Below, in pieces: positions 1-6,206 of a DNA stretch of 10,605 nt (position 1 is the first letter of the stretch; each line of letters opens with the position of its first letter). Made by a program: the position numbers and the translations under genes. Location: assembly GCA_964648215.1 (NCBI GenBank), contig CAZYMF010000168.1, forward strand, positions 1-10,605, given 5' to 3'. The notes under the pieces were generated by a model, which made no database searches, had not been told where the DNA came from, and worked only from the letters and a program-made list of their open reading frames with translations. This DNA comes from CAZYMF01 sp964648215. Lineage in GTDB: Bacteria; Desulfobacterota; Binatia; HRBIN30; JACQVA1.

Positions 1-230
1 ACCTCCTTCACCATCTGGGCGCCTATGTTCTCGAACTTGTCGTCGAGCTGGACCTCCTTGGCGACCGAGACGCCGTCCTTGGTCACGTTGGGGGCGCCCC
101 ACGATTTCTCGAGCACCACGTTGCGGCCCTTGGGACCCAGGGTGACGGTCACTGCATCGGCGAGGACATTGACCCCACGCAGAATGCACCTACGCGCGTC
201 TTCGCTGAATTTGACGATCTTCGCAGCCAT
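1..230 (-). CDS. groEL: 60 kDa chaperonin GroEL, N-terminal part (gene runs off the window)
   Basis: The first 76 residues of a GroEL chaperonin are visible; the rest lies beyond position 1. The protein starts MAAKIVKFSEDARR and contains TLGPKGRNVVLEKSWGAP followed by TKDGVSVAKEVQL and DKFENIGAQMVKEV. These are the canonical equatorial-domain ATP-binding segments of the family. GroEL forms the double-ring ATP-dependent folding chamber of the cytoplasm and needs a GroES lid. The ATG at 230-228 is supported by a GAGAGGAG ribosome binding site just upstream and by alignment with the usual GroEL N-terminus. No intact groES precedes it, only a short frame with a GroES-like C-terminus 16 nt upstream, so this may be a second groEL copy. 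The neighbour upstream in the same direction is an Hsp20 gene, giving a small chaperone cluster. Identity is certain; copy number cannot be judged here. Confidence 0.96.
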   Translation of the reverse strand, partial: MAAKIVKFSEDARRCILRGVNVLADAVTVTLGPKGRNVVLEKSWGAPNVTKDGVSVAKEVQLDDKFENIGAQMVKE

Positions 231-246
231 GCTTCGTTCTCCTCTC

Positions 247-405
247 TCAACGCTCGATCACGCCGAGGATGTCGTCCTCGCGGACGTGTTGCTGAATCGT
301 GCAACGGCCATACTCTCGTTGCCATACCTGCTCCGCCTGGCGCAACTGTGCTCGACGGTGCCGGCCGAGCTGCGCTCGGCCCGGCAAATCTCCCGGCGCA
401 GGTAA
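247..405 (-). pseudogene. Degenerate ORF with a GroES-like C-terminus, directly before groEL
   Basis: The frame that stops at TGA 249-247 ends HVREDDILGVIER. This matches the well-known GroES C-terminus (typically reading ...REDDILGVIE), and it lies where groES belongs, 16 nt before the groEL ATG. The rest of a GroES (about 95 residues, with the mobile loop and roof loop) is absent. Reading upstream, the frame gives QLRQAEQVWQREYGRCTIQQ, is open only to a TGA at 408-406 and has no convincing start codon. From about 375 upward a different frame looks more protein-like (EPLDANPADDYLRREICRAE), so a frameshift near 370-380 is possible. I see a remnant of groES, possibly fused to or replaced by unrelated helical sequence. 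Alternatively it is an unrecognised short ORF translationally coupled to groEL. The GroES-like tail is fairly convincing; the extent and the frameshift are not. Confidence 0.45.
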
Positions 406-448
406 TCATCCGCGGGATTGGCGTCAAGAGGTTCGCAGAATACAGGGG

Positions 449-475
449 CGCCTCGGAAGGTGCTCTTCCGAGGCG
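449..475. repeat. Perfect 11-bp stem hairpin between hsp20 and groEL
   Basis: CGCCTCGGAAG at 449-459 is followed by a GTGCT loop and the exact reverse complement CTTCCGAGGCG at 465-475. It lies downstream of hsp20 and upstream of the groES-like remnant and groEL, all minus strand. No T-run follows on the minus strand, so it is not a classical intrinsic terminator. It could be a processing or stabilising structure between two chaperone genes. It is not CIRCE, which has TTAGCACTC-N9-GAGTGCTAA. Confidence 0.6.
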
Positions 476-484
476 TTGCCGCAA

Positions 485-503
485 GCCCGGCGGGAAGCCG
501 GGC
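485..503. repeat. 7-bp GC hairpin downstream of hsp20
   Basis: GCCCGGC at 485-491 and GCCGGGC at 497-503 form a 7-bp stem around a GGGAA loop. It begins about 60 nt after the hsp20 stop codon on the minus strand. There is no run of Ts after it, so at most it is a weak or Rho-assisted terminator. With the 449-475 hairpin it occupies the otherwise gene-poor stretch 406-562, where I recognise no other signal. Confidence 0.4.
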
Positions 504-562
504 GGATGGCGCCCGAGCTGCACCCGGGCGCGCGCTTCGTGGGGTCCCGAGGACGACTCCGG

Positions 563-1009
563 TCAGTGAACCGTGATCGGCACCTTCTTGGCGGTCAGTC
601 CCTTGGGTGCCTTCATCGTCACTTCGAGCACTCCATCGTGATAGGTGGCCTTCACCGAATTGGCATCGACGCCGGCCGGCAACCGCATGGTCCGCTCGAA
701 CCGGCCATAACGGACCTCGCGAACCAGCTCGCCATGGCCTTCGTGGATCACCTTGCGCTCGCCCTTGATGGTCAGGCGATCGCCTTCAACCGCCAGCTCC
801 ACCTCCTTGGGGTTGATGCCCGGCAGATCGGCGCGGACCACGAACTCGCCGTCCCGCATGAAAGAATCGATGGCCGGACCCACGTGGCCCGCAAACGGCC
901 GGGCCCACCAACCTTCTTCCTCACCGAACATGCGGGTGAAAAGGTCGTCGATCTCGCTGTGCAGCGTCGACAGCTCGGTAAAAGGCCGCCACGGTGCTAG
1001 CGCTCTCAT
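563..1009 (-). CDS. Small heat-shock protein, Hsp20/alpha-crystallin family
   Basis: This 148-residue protein is an ATP-independent holdase that binds unfolding proteins in the cytoplasm and passes them to DnaK or GroEL systems. The N-terminal arm (residues 1-44) carries WRPFTELSTLHSEIDDLFTR, typical of class A bacterial Hsp20. The alpha-crystallin domain spans about 45-136, with DLPGI (61-65), RYGRFERTMRLP (100-111) and the hallmark YHDGVLEVTMKAP (123-135). The C-terminal tail ends VPITVH, giving the I/V-P-I motif that docks subunits in the oligomer. The start is fixed by an almost ideal Shine-Dalgarno, GAAAGGAGGTGA at 1027-1016, six bases before the ATG, suggesting strong expression. An inverted repeat TTGTCA-CCAC-TGACAA just upstream may be an operator. 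groEL follows in the same direction after 330 bases. The family assignment is secure. Confidence 0.95.
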   Translation of the reverse strand: MRALAPWRPFTELSTLHSEIDDLFTRMFGEEEGWWARPFAGHVGPAIDSFMRDGEFVVRADLPGINPKEVELAVEGDRLTIKGERKVIHEGHGELVREVRYGRFERTMRLPAGVDANSVKATYHDGVLEVTMKAPKGLTAKKVPITVH

Positions 1010-1015
1010 CCTGTT

Positions 1016-1027
1016 TCACCTCCTTTC
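1016..1027 (-). promoter_or_regulatory. Strong ribosome binding site of hsp20
   Basis: On the minus strand this reads GAAAGGAGGTGA, a near-complete match to the 16S rRNA anti-Shine-Dalgarno, with six bases between it and the ATG at 1009-1007. No other gene in the window has one as good. It decides the start and implies high translation once the mRNA is made. Confidence 0.85.
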
Positions 1028-1031
1028 GTCA

Positions 1032-1047
1032 TTGTCACCACTGACAA
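1032..1047. promoter_or_regulatory. Inverted repeat upstream of hsp20, possible operator
   Basis: TTGTCA (1032-1037) and TGACAA (1042-1047) form a perfect 6-bp inverted repeat with a 4-base spacer. It lies 22-38 bases upstream of the hsp20 start codon, in the 82-nt gap after the oxidoreductase gene. Its place between a weak TTGCCA -35-like box (1076-1071, minus strand) and the ribosome binding site fits a repressor site. The binding protein is unknown. Confidence 0.4.
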
Positions 1048-1091
1048 ATAGGTAACCACGGATGTCGCCTTGGCAACCCGTGCGGGCGGGA

Positions 1092-2612
1092 TCAGCGGCT
1101 CCAGGAGAGCCACTTCTCAAACAGCGATTTCACTCGGGGCGTCAGCCGCGTGCGGTTGTAGGCGTCCGCCACCCGGCGGACCGCCTGCGCCTGTGTCGGG
1201 TAGGCGTGGATGGTATCCCCGATCTTGCCGAGGCCGACGCCGGCGGCCAGCGCCAAGGTGAGCTCGGCGAGCATCTCGCCGGCGTGGCGCGCGACCACGG
1301 TGGCGCCGAGGATCTGGTCGCTGCCGCGCCGGATGTGCACCTTGACGAAGCCGTTCGTCTCTCCGTCGAGAACGGCCCGGTCGACGTCGGCGAGCTCCTC
1401 CGCGAAGGTCTGCACCGCGATGCCCTTGCGCGCCGCCTCTTGCTCGTACAGACCAACGTGGGCGATCTCGGGATCGGTGTACGTGCACCAGGGGACGGTG
1501 AGAGCGCTGGCCTTGGCGCGGCCGAAGAAGAGGGCATTGCGGATGACGATGCGCGCCATGGCGTCGGCCATATGGGTGAACTTGTAGGCAGAGCAGATGT
1601 CCCCGGCCGCGTAGATGCGGGGATTGCTGGTCTGGAGCCGATCGTTGACCTCTACCCCTCTGGCCGTGTCGTACCTCACCCCGACCGCCTCGAGGTTCAT
1701 GCCGTCGACGTTCGGGGCGCGACCGACCCCGAGCAGGATCTCGTCGACGGGTAGCGCGCTGCTCTTGCCGTCGACCTCGAGGTGCAGCACCTTGTCGGCG
1801 CCACGACGCTCGACCTGAACGATCTTGCAGCCGACGGTCAACCGAACGCCGTCGCGGCGCAGCGCCTCTTCCACCCGTGCCGCGGCGTCCTGGTCTTCGC
1901 GAATCAGAATCTGCGGCGCCACTTCGAGCAGCGTCACCTGCGCGCCAAAGCGGGCAAAAGCCTGCGCCAGCTCGCAGCCGATCGGCCCGGCGCCGATCAC
2001 CGCCAGGCGCGCGGGAAGCCGGGTGAGGGAGAAGACGGTCTCGTTGGTGAGATAGCCGGCCGGCGCCAGGCCCGGGATGGGAAGGGCGGCCGCGCGAGCG
2101 CCGGTGGCGATCACGGCCTTGCGAAAGCGCAGGCGCCGGCCGGCGACCTCGACAGTGTCGGCCGCGGCGAAGCTACCCTGGCCGAGGAAGACGTCGACGC
2201 CCAGGTCGCGAAAGCGTGCGGCCGAGTCGATTGGGCTGAGGCCGGCACGCAGCCGCCGCATCCGCTCCATGACCGCCGGGAAGTCCACCCGCGCGCCGGG
2301 TGGAACCTCCACGCCGTAGCCCTTCGCGTCGCGGACATCCGCGTACGCCCGGGCCGCGCGAAGCAGCGCCTTGGACGGCACGCAGCCGACGTTCAGGCAG
2401 TCGCCCCCCATGAGGTGTCGTTCGACCAGGGCCACCCTGGCTCCCAGCCCGGCGGCGCCGGCGGCGGTCACCAGTCCCGCCGTGCCGGCTCCGATCACCA
2501 CCAGGTTGTAGCGGGGTGCCGGCTCGGGGTTCACCCAGTCGGGCGGATGGACGTTGGCGACGAGCGCGCGGTTGTGCTCGTCCTCGGGTGAGATGCCGGC
2601 GAGCTGAGCCAT
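1092..2612 (-). CDS. MerA-like FAD-dependent pyridine nucleotide-disulfide oxidoreductase
   Basis: A 506-residue class I flavin disulfide reductase that moves electrons from NAD(P)H through FAD to an active-site disulfide. The FAD-binding motif VVIGAGTAGLVTAAG lies at about 38-52. The redox pair GGDCLNVGCVPSK (C72, C77) follows, then the NAD(P)H motif LAVIGAGPIGCELAQAF in mid-protein, the second FAD motif IYAAGDIC, and the dimerisation domain. It resembles mercuric reductase but has neither the N-terminal metal-binding domain nor the C-terminal cysteine pair that MerA needs for Hg(II); the tail ends FEKWLSWSR. The dimer-interface motif reads HAYPTQAQ instead of the HPT-x-x-E of lipoamide dehydrogenase, so it is not a normal E3 either. 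The true substrate is unknown. As last gene of the arsM-arsS-PiT operon (34 nt after the permease stop, with a GAGAGG ribosome binding site), a redox step on arsenic species or a low-molecular-weight thiol is a reasonable inference. Confidence 0.9.
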   Translation of the reverse strand: MAQLAGISPEDEHNRALVANVHPPDWVNPEPAPRYNLVVIGAGTAGLVTAAGAAGLGARVALVERHLMGGDCLNVGCVPSKALLRAARAYADVRDAKGYGVEVPPGARVDFPAVMERMRRLRAGLSPIDSAARFRDLGVDVFLGQGSFAAADTVEVAGRRLRFRKAVIATGARAAALPIPGLAPAGYLTNETVFSLTRLPARLAVIGAGPIGCELAQAFARFGAQVTLLEVAPQILIREDQDAAARVEEALRRDGVRLTVGCKIVQVERRGADKVLHLEVDGKSSALPVDEILLGVGRAPNVDGMNLEAVGVRYDTARGVEVNDRLQTSNPRIYAAGDICSAYKFTHMADAMARIVIRNALFFGRAKASALTVPWCTYTDPEIAHVGLYEQEAARKGIAVQTFAEELADVDRAVLDGETNGFVKVHIRRGSDQILGATVVARHAGEMLAELTLALAAGVGLGKIGDTIHAYPTQAQAVRRVADAYNRTRLTPRVKSLFEKWLSWSR

Positions 2613-2646
2613 GATCCCTCTCTTTTTCGCGAGGTGTTTGCCGCCG

Positions 2647-3753
2647 TCAGTGGAGAGCGACGGCGATGACCGCTGCCAAGGCGGCGGCCACCGGCAGCGT
2701 GATGACCCAGGCCAGAACGATCTGGCCGATGGTGTTCCAGCGCGCCTGGTGGTTGACGAGGCCGATGCCGGCCAGCGCGCCGCAGGAAACGTGCGTGGTC
2801 GATACCGGCAGCCCGAAGCGGCTGGCGAACAGCACCAGCAATGCCGTCGTCAGGTTGCCGGTGAACGCTTGCCCCGGGTTCATCGCGGTGATCCGATGGC
2901 TCATCGTCTCGGCGACGCGCCGGGCGCCGAGCAGGCCGCCGAGGGCGATGGCGATCCCGACGACGAACAGCCCCTGCCCGGGCGCGAGCAGACGAGTTGC
3001 CAGCAGGAGGGCGACGATCTTCGGCGTGTCGTTCAGCCCCCGCGCAAGGCTGACCGCGGCCGCCGAAGCGTAGTGGAGGCCATCGAGTAGTGTCCCGGCG
3101 CTGATGCCGGCCACGCTGCCTTGATAGCGCTCGACGCAGGTCCGGTTCGTCCCCACGCTCAGCGTCGTCGCCGTTGCCGCTGCGGCCGCGGCCGCGCCCG
3201 ACAGCGTCGGCAGCGCCACCAACTCCTCGCCGACACACACGCAGGTCTCGCGCGTGATGCCCAGCGCCTTGCGCATCGAGCTGAAGGCCGGGTACTGCGC
3301 CGCGGCCAGGCCGGTGGCCACGGCCGGGCTCAGCAGCAGCGGTGCCACGAACGTCCCTCCCAGCCGTCCGAGGTTCACCGCCCAGCCTGCCTCGACGAAC
3401 CCCGCCCCGATCAAGGCGCCGACGAGCGCGTGGGTGGTGGAGATCGGGAACCCCAGGCGGGTGGCGAGGAGGACGGTCAGGGCGGCGCCGAGCCCGACGG
3501 CGGCCAGAAAGGCGGGGTCGGCGGTCACGGCCGCCGGAACCAGCCCCTTGCCGCTGAAGCTTTCGATCAGCGCCGAGCCGAACGAGAGCGCGGTGAGCGA
3601 CCCCAGCAGGGTGGAGATCGTCGCCAGCCAGAGCGCGGCGCGGTAGCTCAGCGTGGCGCTGCCGTAGAGCGTCGCCACGCCCTTGAAGTTGTCATTGGCG
3701 CCGTTGGAGCCGGCGAGCACGAGCACGGACAACAGGAGAAGGACGACGATCAT
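2647..3753 (-). CDS. PiT (Pho4) family inorganic phosphate permease
   Basis: A 368-residue, very hydrophobic inner-membrane protein of the PiT family, cation-coupled importers of phosphate that usually also carry arsenate. Both inverted repeats of the fold carry their signatures: GSNGANDNFKG (15-25) and FPISTTHALVGALIG (102-116) in the first half, RGLNDTPKI (238-246) and LPVSTTHVSCGALAGIG (315-331) in the second. The two halves are joined by a linker (about 171-217) with C171-x-C173, an alanine run and C206. The size is near the short end of the family. It starts 19 nt after the arsS stop with a GGAGAGG site, and 34 nt separate it from the oxidoreductase gene, so the genes are surely co-transcribed. 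In this arsenic operon it could import phosphate to compete with arsenate, or move an arsenic compound. The family is certain; the physiological substrate is not. Confidence 0.93.
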   Translation of the reverse strand: MIVVLLLLSVLVLAGSNGANDNFKGVATLYGSATLSYRAALWLATISTLLGSLTALSFGSALIESFSGKGLVPAAVTADPAFLAAVGLGAALTVLLATRLGFPISTTHALVGALIGAGFVEAGWAVNLGRLGGTFVAPLLLSPAVATGLAAAQYPAFSSMRKALGITRETCVCVGEELVALPTLSGAAAAAAATATTLSVGTNRTCVERYQGSVAGISAGTLLDGLHYASAAAVSLARGLNDTPKIVALLLATRLLAPGQGLFVVGIAIALGGLLGARRVAETMSHRITAMNPGQAFTGNLTTALLVLFASRFGLPVSTTHVSCGALAGIGLVNHQARWNTIGQIVLAWVITLPVAAALAAVIAVALH

Positions 3754-3772
3754 CGGTGGCCTCTCCGGCGCC

Positions 3773-4771
3773 TCATTCCAGGGTGCCGCCGCAGCTCGAG
3801 CCGGCGCCCGCGGTGCAGCCGAAGCAGTGCGGTCCGGTGCGGATCCGTCGTGCCGTCAGCTCGTCGAGGTGATCGACGTCCCACGCCGTGAGTGGACGCT
3901 CGTCCGGCTGGCCCAGCCAGACGAGCGGCATCTCCAACATCTGGTTGAAGTCGCAGTCGTACAGAGTCCCGTCCCATCCCGCGCTCACCAGGGTGCGGCA
4001 CATGAGGCCGGCGACCGTGCGCGGGTTGAAGTGGTTCACCAATAGGCCCAGATACTCGTCGTACTTGCCGGCGCGATGAAGCTGCTCGGCAAAGCGTTTG
4101 ATCGGCATGTTGGTGATGGTGAGCAGACGGTGGAACTCGAGGCCGAAGTGCCGTGCCAGCTCGTCGTGATAGCGGGCTTCCAGCTCGGCCTGCGGCGGCG
4201 GGAGGAACGCGCCCACCGGGTTGTACACGAGATTCAGGACCCGGGAGGAGCCGGCGCGCCCGTAGCCGAGCTCGTTCAACCGCCGCAGGGCCGCGATGCT
4301 CTGCTCGAAGACGCCGCGGCCGCGCTGCTGAGCGACGTTCTCGGCGGTGTAGCAGGGCAGGGAGCAGACCAGCTCGACTCCGTGCTCGCGGTAGAAGCCG
4401 GGAAGGTGCTCCATGCCGGCGACGAACAGCACGGTGAGGTTGCAGCGAACGACGACGCGCCGGTGCAGAGCGCGCGCCCGCTCGACCAGAAAGGTGAAGC
4501 TGGGGTTGAGCTCGGGGGCGCCGCCGGTGAGATCGACGGTGTCGATCCCGTCGTTCTGAACCAGCAGATCCAGCAGTCGCTGCACCGTGGCGCGGGTCAT
4601 CACCTCGGTACGCTTCGGCCCGGCCTCGACGTGGCAGTGATGACAAGCTTGATTGCAGAGCTTGCCGACGTTGATCTGCAGCGTTCGCGGCACCTCGCGG
4701 CGGAGCGCGCCGAGGCCGTTGGCCCACAGCGTGTCGTCGAAGTCGGGTGCGGTTGGGTTCTGATCGATCAT
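3773..4771 (-). CDS. arsS: Arsenosugar-type radical SAM protein ArsS
   Basis: A 332-residue radical SAM enzyme. The [4Fe-4S] motif is C39-NQA-C43-HH-C46 within LQINVGKLCNQACHHCHVEAG, and the SAM-contact motif TGGAPELNP follows at 82-90. The C-terminal DUF3641-type domain contains NLVYNPVGAFLPP, DCDFNQML and the cysteine-rich end HCFGCTAGAGSSCGG (C316, C319, C327). This matches the family called ArsS (TIGR04167, rSAM_SeCys), linked in cyanobacteria to arsenosugar synthesis by joining a 5'-deoxyadenosyl group to a methylated arsenical. Some family members carry selenocysteine; here the tail cysteines are ordinary Cys codons. It follows arsM by 13 nt without a good Shine-Dalgarno, so translation is probably coupled. 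The family call is very strong. The product made in this organism is inferred from the family. Confidence 0.92.
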   Translation of the reverse strand: MIDQNPTAPDFDDTLWANGLGALRREVPRTLQINVGKLCNQACHHCHVEAGPKRTEVMTRATVQRLLDLLVQNDGIDTVDLTGGAPELNPSFTFLVERARALHRRVVVRCNLTVLFVAGMEHLPGFYREHGVELVCSLPCYTAENVAQQRGRGVFEQSIAALRRLNELGYGRAGSSRVLNLVYNPVGAFLPPPQAELEARYHDELARHFGLEFHRLLTITNMPIKRFAEQLHRAGKYDEYLGLLVNHFNPRTVAGLMCRTLVSAGWDGTLYDCDFNQMLEMPLVWLGQPDERPLTAWDVDHLDELTARRIRTGPHCFGCTAGAGSSCGGTLE

Positions 4772-4784
4772 CAGAGCGGGCAGA

Positions 4785-5942
4785 TCAGCAGCATTTGCCG
4801 CTCGGAGTGCAGCACGGCGCAGCGGCTTCGGTGGTGGCGTTGTAGTCCGCGCCCTTCGTCTCGCGGGGATGACGGATCGCGTCGCGCGAGCAGTCGAACG
4901 GCTTGGCCTGCTCCGGGCTCACCGGGGTGCGCGGCGCGACGGGGATGATGTCGCCCGCGTAGGGCTCGCGGGTGTAAAGGCCGAAGGTCTTCTCGCACAC
5001 CGCCATCGGCACGCCGCGGCGCAGGACGTGGCCGTCGTCGTCGCGCACCTCGCTCCACGGGCCACGGTAGATGACCGCCTGGTCGTGGTCCCAGCACTCT
5101 CCCTGCTTGCCCTTCCATGCCCGCACGGTGACGGCGCGAAACTCGATCCCCGCCACTGTGCGCCACGGCGATTCGTCGCGCTTGAGCACCTCGATGCCGT
5201 GGAAGCCGGCCGCCGCGAACGCCTCGAGAAACGCACTCTCCTGAAATGCTCCGGCGATACACCCGGACCACAGCTCCGGGTCCTGCTTGAGGGCGGCCGG
5301 CACCTCTTCATCGGAAACGATGTCCGAGATGACGGCACGGCCGCCGCGCTTCAACACGCGGAACAGCTCGGCGAAGAGCGCTTGCTTGTCCTCGTCGCGC
5401 ACCAGGTTGAGGACGCAGTTCGAGACCACGACGTCCACCGACGCGTCGGCCACCAGCGGGCGGCTGAGGCGTTGCTCGGCGAGGAAGGTCTCGAAGGCGG
5501 CGAGCTCCCGGGTCGAGGCGACCGGGTGGTGCCGCAGATATTCGTCGGCCTCGTCGAGGTCGGTGCGCAGATCTTGGATCTTGCCACGGTGGAAGGCGAC
5601 GTTGTCATAGCCCAGCCGGCGGGCAATCTCGGGCCGGTGCCGCCGCGCCAGGGCCAGCATCTCGTCGTTCATGTCGACGCCGATCACCCGTCCCGACGGC
5701 CCCGCCACCTGCGCCGCGATGTAGCAGATCTTGCCGGCGCCCGATCCCAGGTCGAGGACCGTGTCACCTTCTTGCACGTACGCCGACGGGTCGCCGCAGC
5801 CGTAGTCGCGCTCGACGATCTCGCGTGGCAGCACGGCGAGATAGCGGTCGTCGTAGCTGGTCGGACAGCACAGCGCCTCTTCCCGCTGCTGCGCCCCGCG
5901 CGTATAGCGCTCACGAACGGTTTGCTCGACGTTGAGTGACAT
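4785..5942 (-). CDS. arsM: Arsenite S-adenosylmethionine methyltransferase ArsM (ArsS-associated type)
   Basis: A 385-residue class I methyltransferase that converts trivalent arsenic to methylated forms using SAM. The SAM-binding motif is VLDLGSGAGK (62-71). The conserved arsenic-binding cysteines can be placed: C73 just after the SAM motif (GKICYIA), C176 in SNCVLNL and C228 in WSGCIAGA, with C49 as candidate for the fourth (DYGCGDPS). Further cysteine pairs occur at C25-C26 near the N-terminus and C377-C378 plus C384-C385 in the tail PCCTPSGKCC. An insertion at about 123-165 and a long C-terminal extension after 250 distinguish it from short ArsM proteins and fit those encoded beside arsS. 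I chose ATG 5942 because AGGAGG lies nine bases upstream; a longer frame from 6020 adds 26 residues unlike the family. First gene of the operon, so its leader should hold the arsenic-responsive promoter. No arsR gene is in view. Confidence 0.93.
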   Translation of the reverse strand: MSLNVEQTVRERYTRGAQQREEALCCPTSYDDRYLAVLPREIVERDYGCGDPSAYVQEGDTVLDLGSGAGKICYIAAQVAGPSGRVIGVDMNDEMLALARRHRPEIARRLGYDNVAFHRGKIQDLRTDLDEADEYLRHHPVASTRELAAFETFLAEQRLSRPLVADASVDVVVSNCVLNLVRDEDKQALFAELFRVLKRGGRAVISDIVSDEEVPAALKQDPELWSGCIAGAFQESAFLEAFAAAGFHGIEVLKRDESPWRTVAGIEFRAVTVRAWKGKQGECWDHDQAVIYRGPWSEVRDDDGHVLRRGVPMAVCEKTFGLYTREPYAGDIIPVAPRTPVSPEQAKPFDCSRDAIRHPRETKGADYNATTEAAAPCCTPSGKCC

Positions 5943-6206
5943 CTCGATCTTCCTCCTCGTTGCGCGGAACGCCGGCGGTCTTATCGGCTGGTGATGCCCG
6001 GGATGGCCATAGTGTTGCACGAATCTCGCCTTTGGGCGCCCCCATCCCCCGGCGGGGGGCCAGCCTGCCCAAGGCGTTGCCCGGTGTGGCCGGCAAAGCC
6101 CGGATCTTGATCACTGTGCACGCCGATTGAAACCAGCGAAGCGTCCCGGAAGTTCCCGCCCTTGCAATGGCATCGCCGCTCGGGAATCCTCTCCGTCGAT
6201 TTGGGC
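5943..6206. other. Divergent control region between arsM and the selenoprotein gene
   Basis: This 264-nt stretch has no convincing gene and must hold the promoters for both directions. The arsM ribosome binding site (AGGAGG at about 5957-5952, minus strand) is clear. An 8-bp palindrome ATGGCCAT lies at 6003-6010. Two adjacent hairpins follow at 6027-6076 and 6077-6096. I could not identify a confident -35/-10 pair or a typical ArsR operator. The plus-strand gene has no good Shine-Dalgarno ahead of ATG 6207. Confidence 0.6.
6027..6096. repeat. Nested and tandem hairpins in the divergent intergenic region
   Basis: The outer stem pairs CGCCTTTGGGC (6027-6037) with GCCCAAGGCG (6067-6076), with one bulged T. 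Inside it CCCCC (6046-6050) pairs with GGGGG (6054-6058) across a GGC loop. Directly next, TTGCCCGG (6077-6084) pairs with CCGGCAA (6090-6096), one C bulged, around TGTGG. No T-run follows in either direction. It may be an RNA leader structure for either gene, an attenuator, or a REP-like element. No function can be read from sequence alone. Confidence 0.5.

Noticed and set aside
231..562. CIRCE element upstream of groEL
   Set aside because: No TTAGCACTC-N9-GAGTGCTAA match, even loose, was found; the hairpins present have different sequences.
1092..2612. True mercuric reductase and a mer operon
   Set aside because: The protein lacks the C-terminal cysteine pair and the metal-binding domain, and no merR, merT or merP is present.
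5943..6020. 26-residue N-terminal extension of ArsM
   Set aside because: ATG 5942 has AGGAGG at the right distance and gives the usual short N-terminus. The extension covers the ribosome binding site and is His/Pro/Arg-rich.
6162..6206. TTG 6162 as start of the selenoprotein
   Set aside because: The extra 15 residues (MQWHRRSGILSVDLG) look unlike coding sequence for this family and no better ribosome binding site is present. ATG 6207 is preferred, with moderate certainty.
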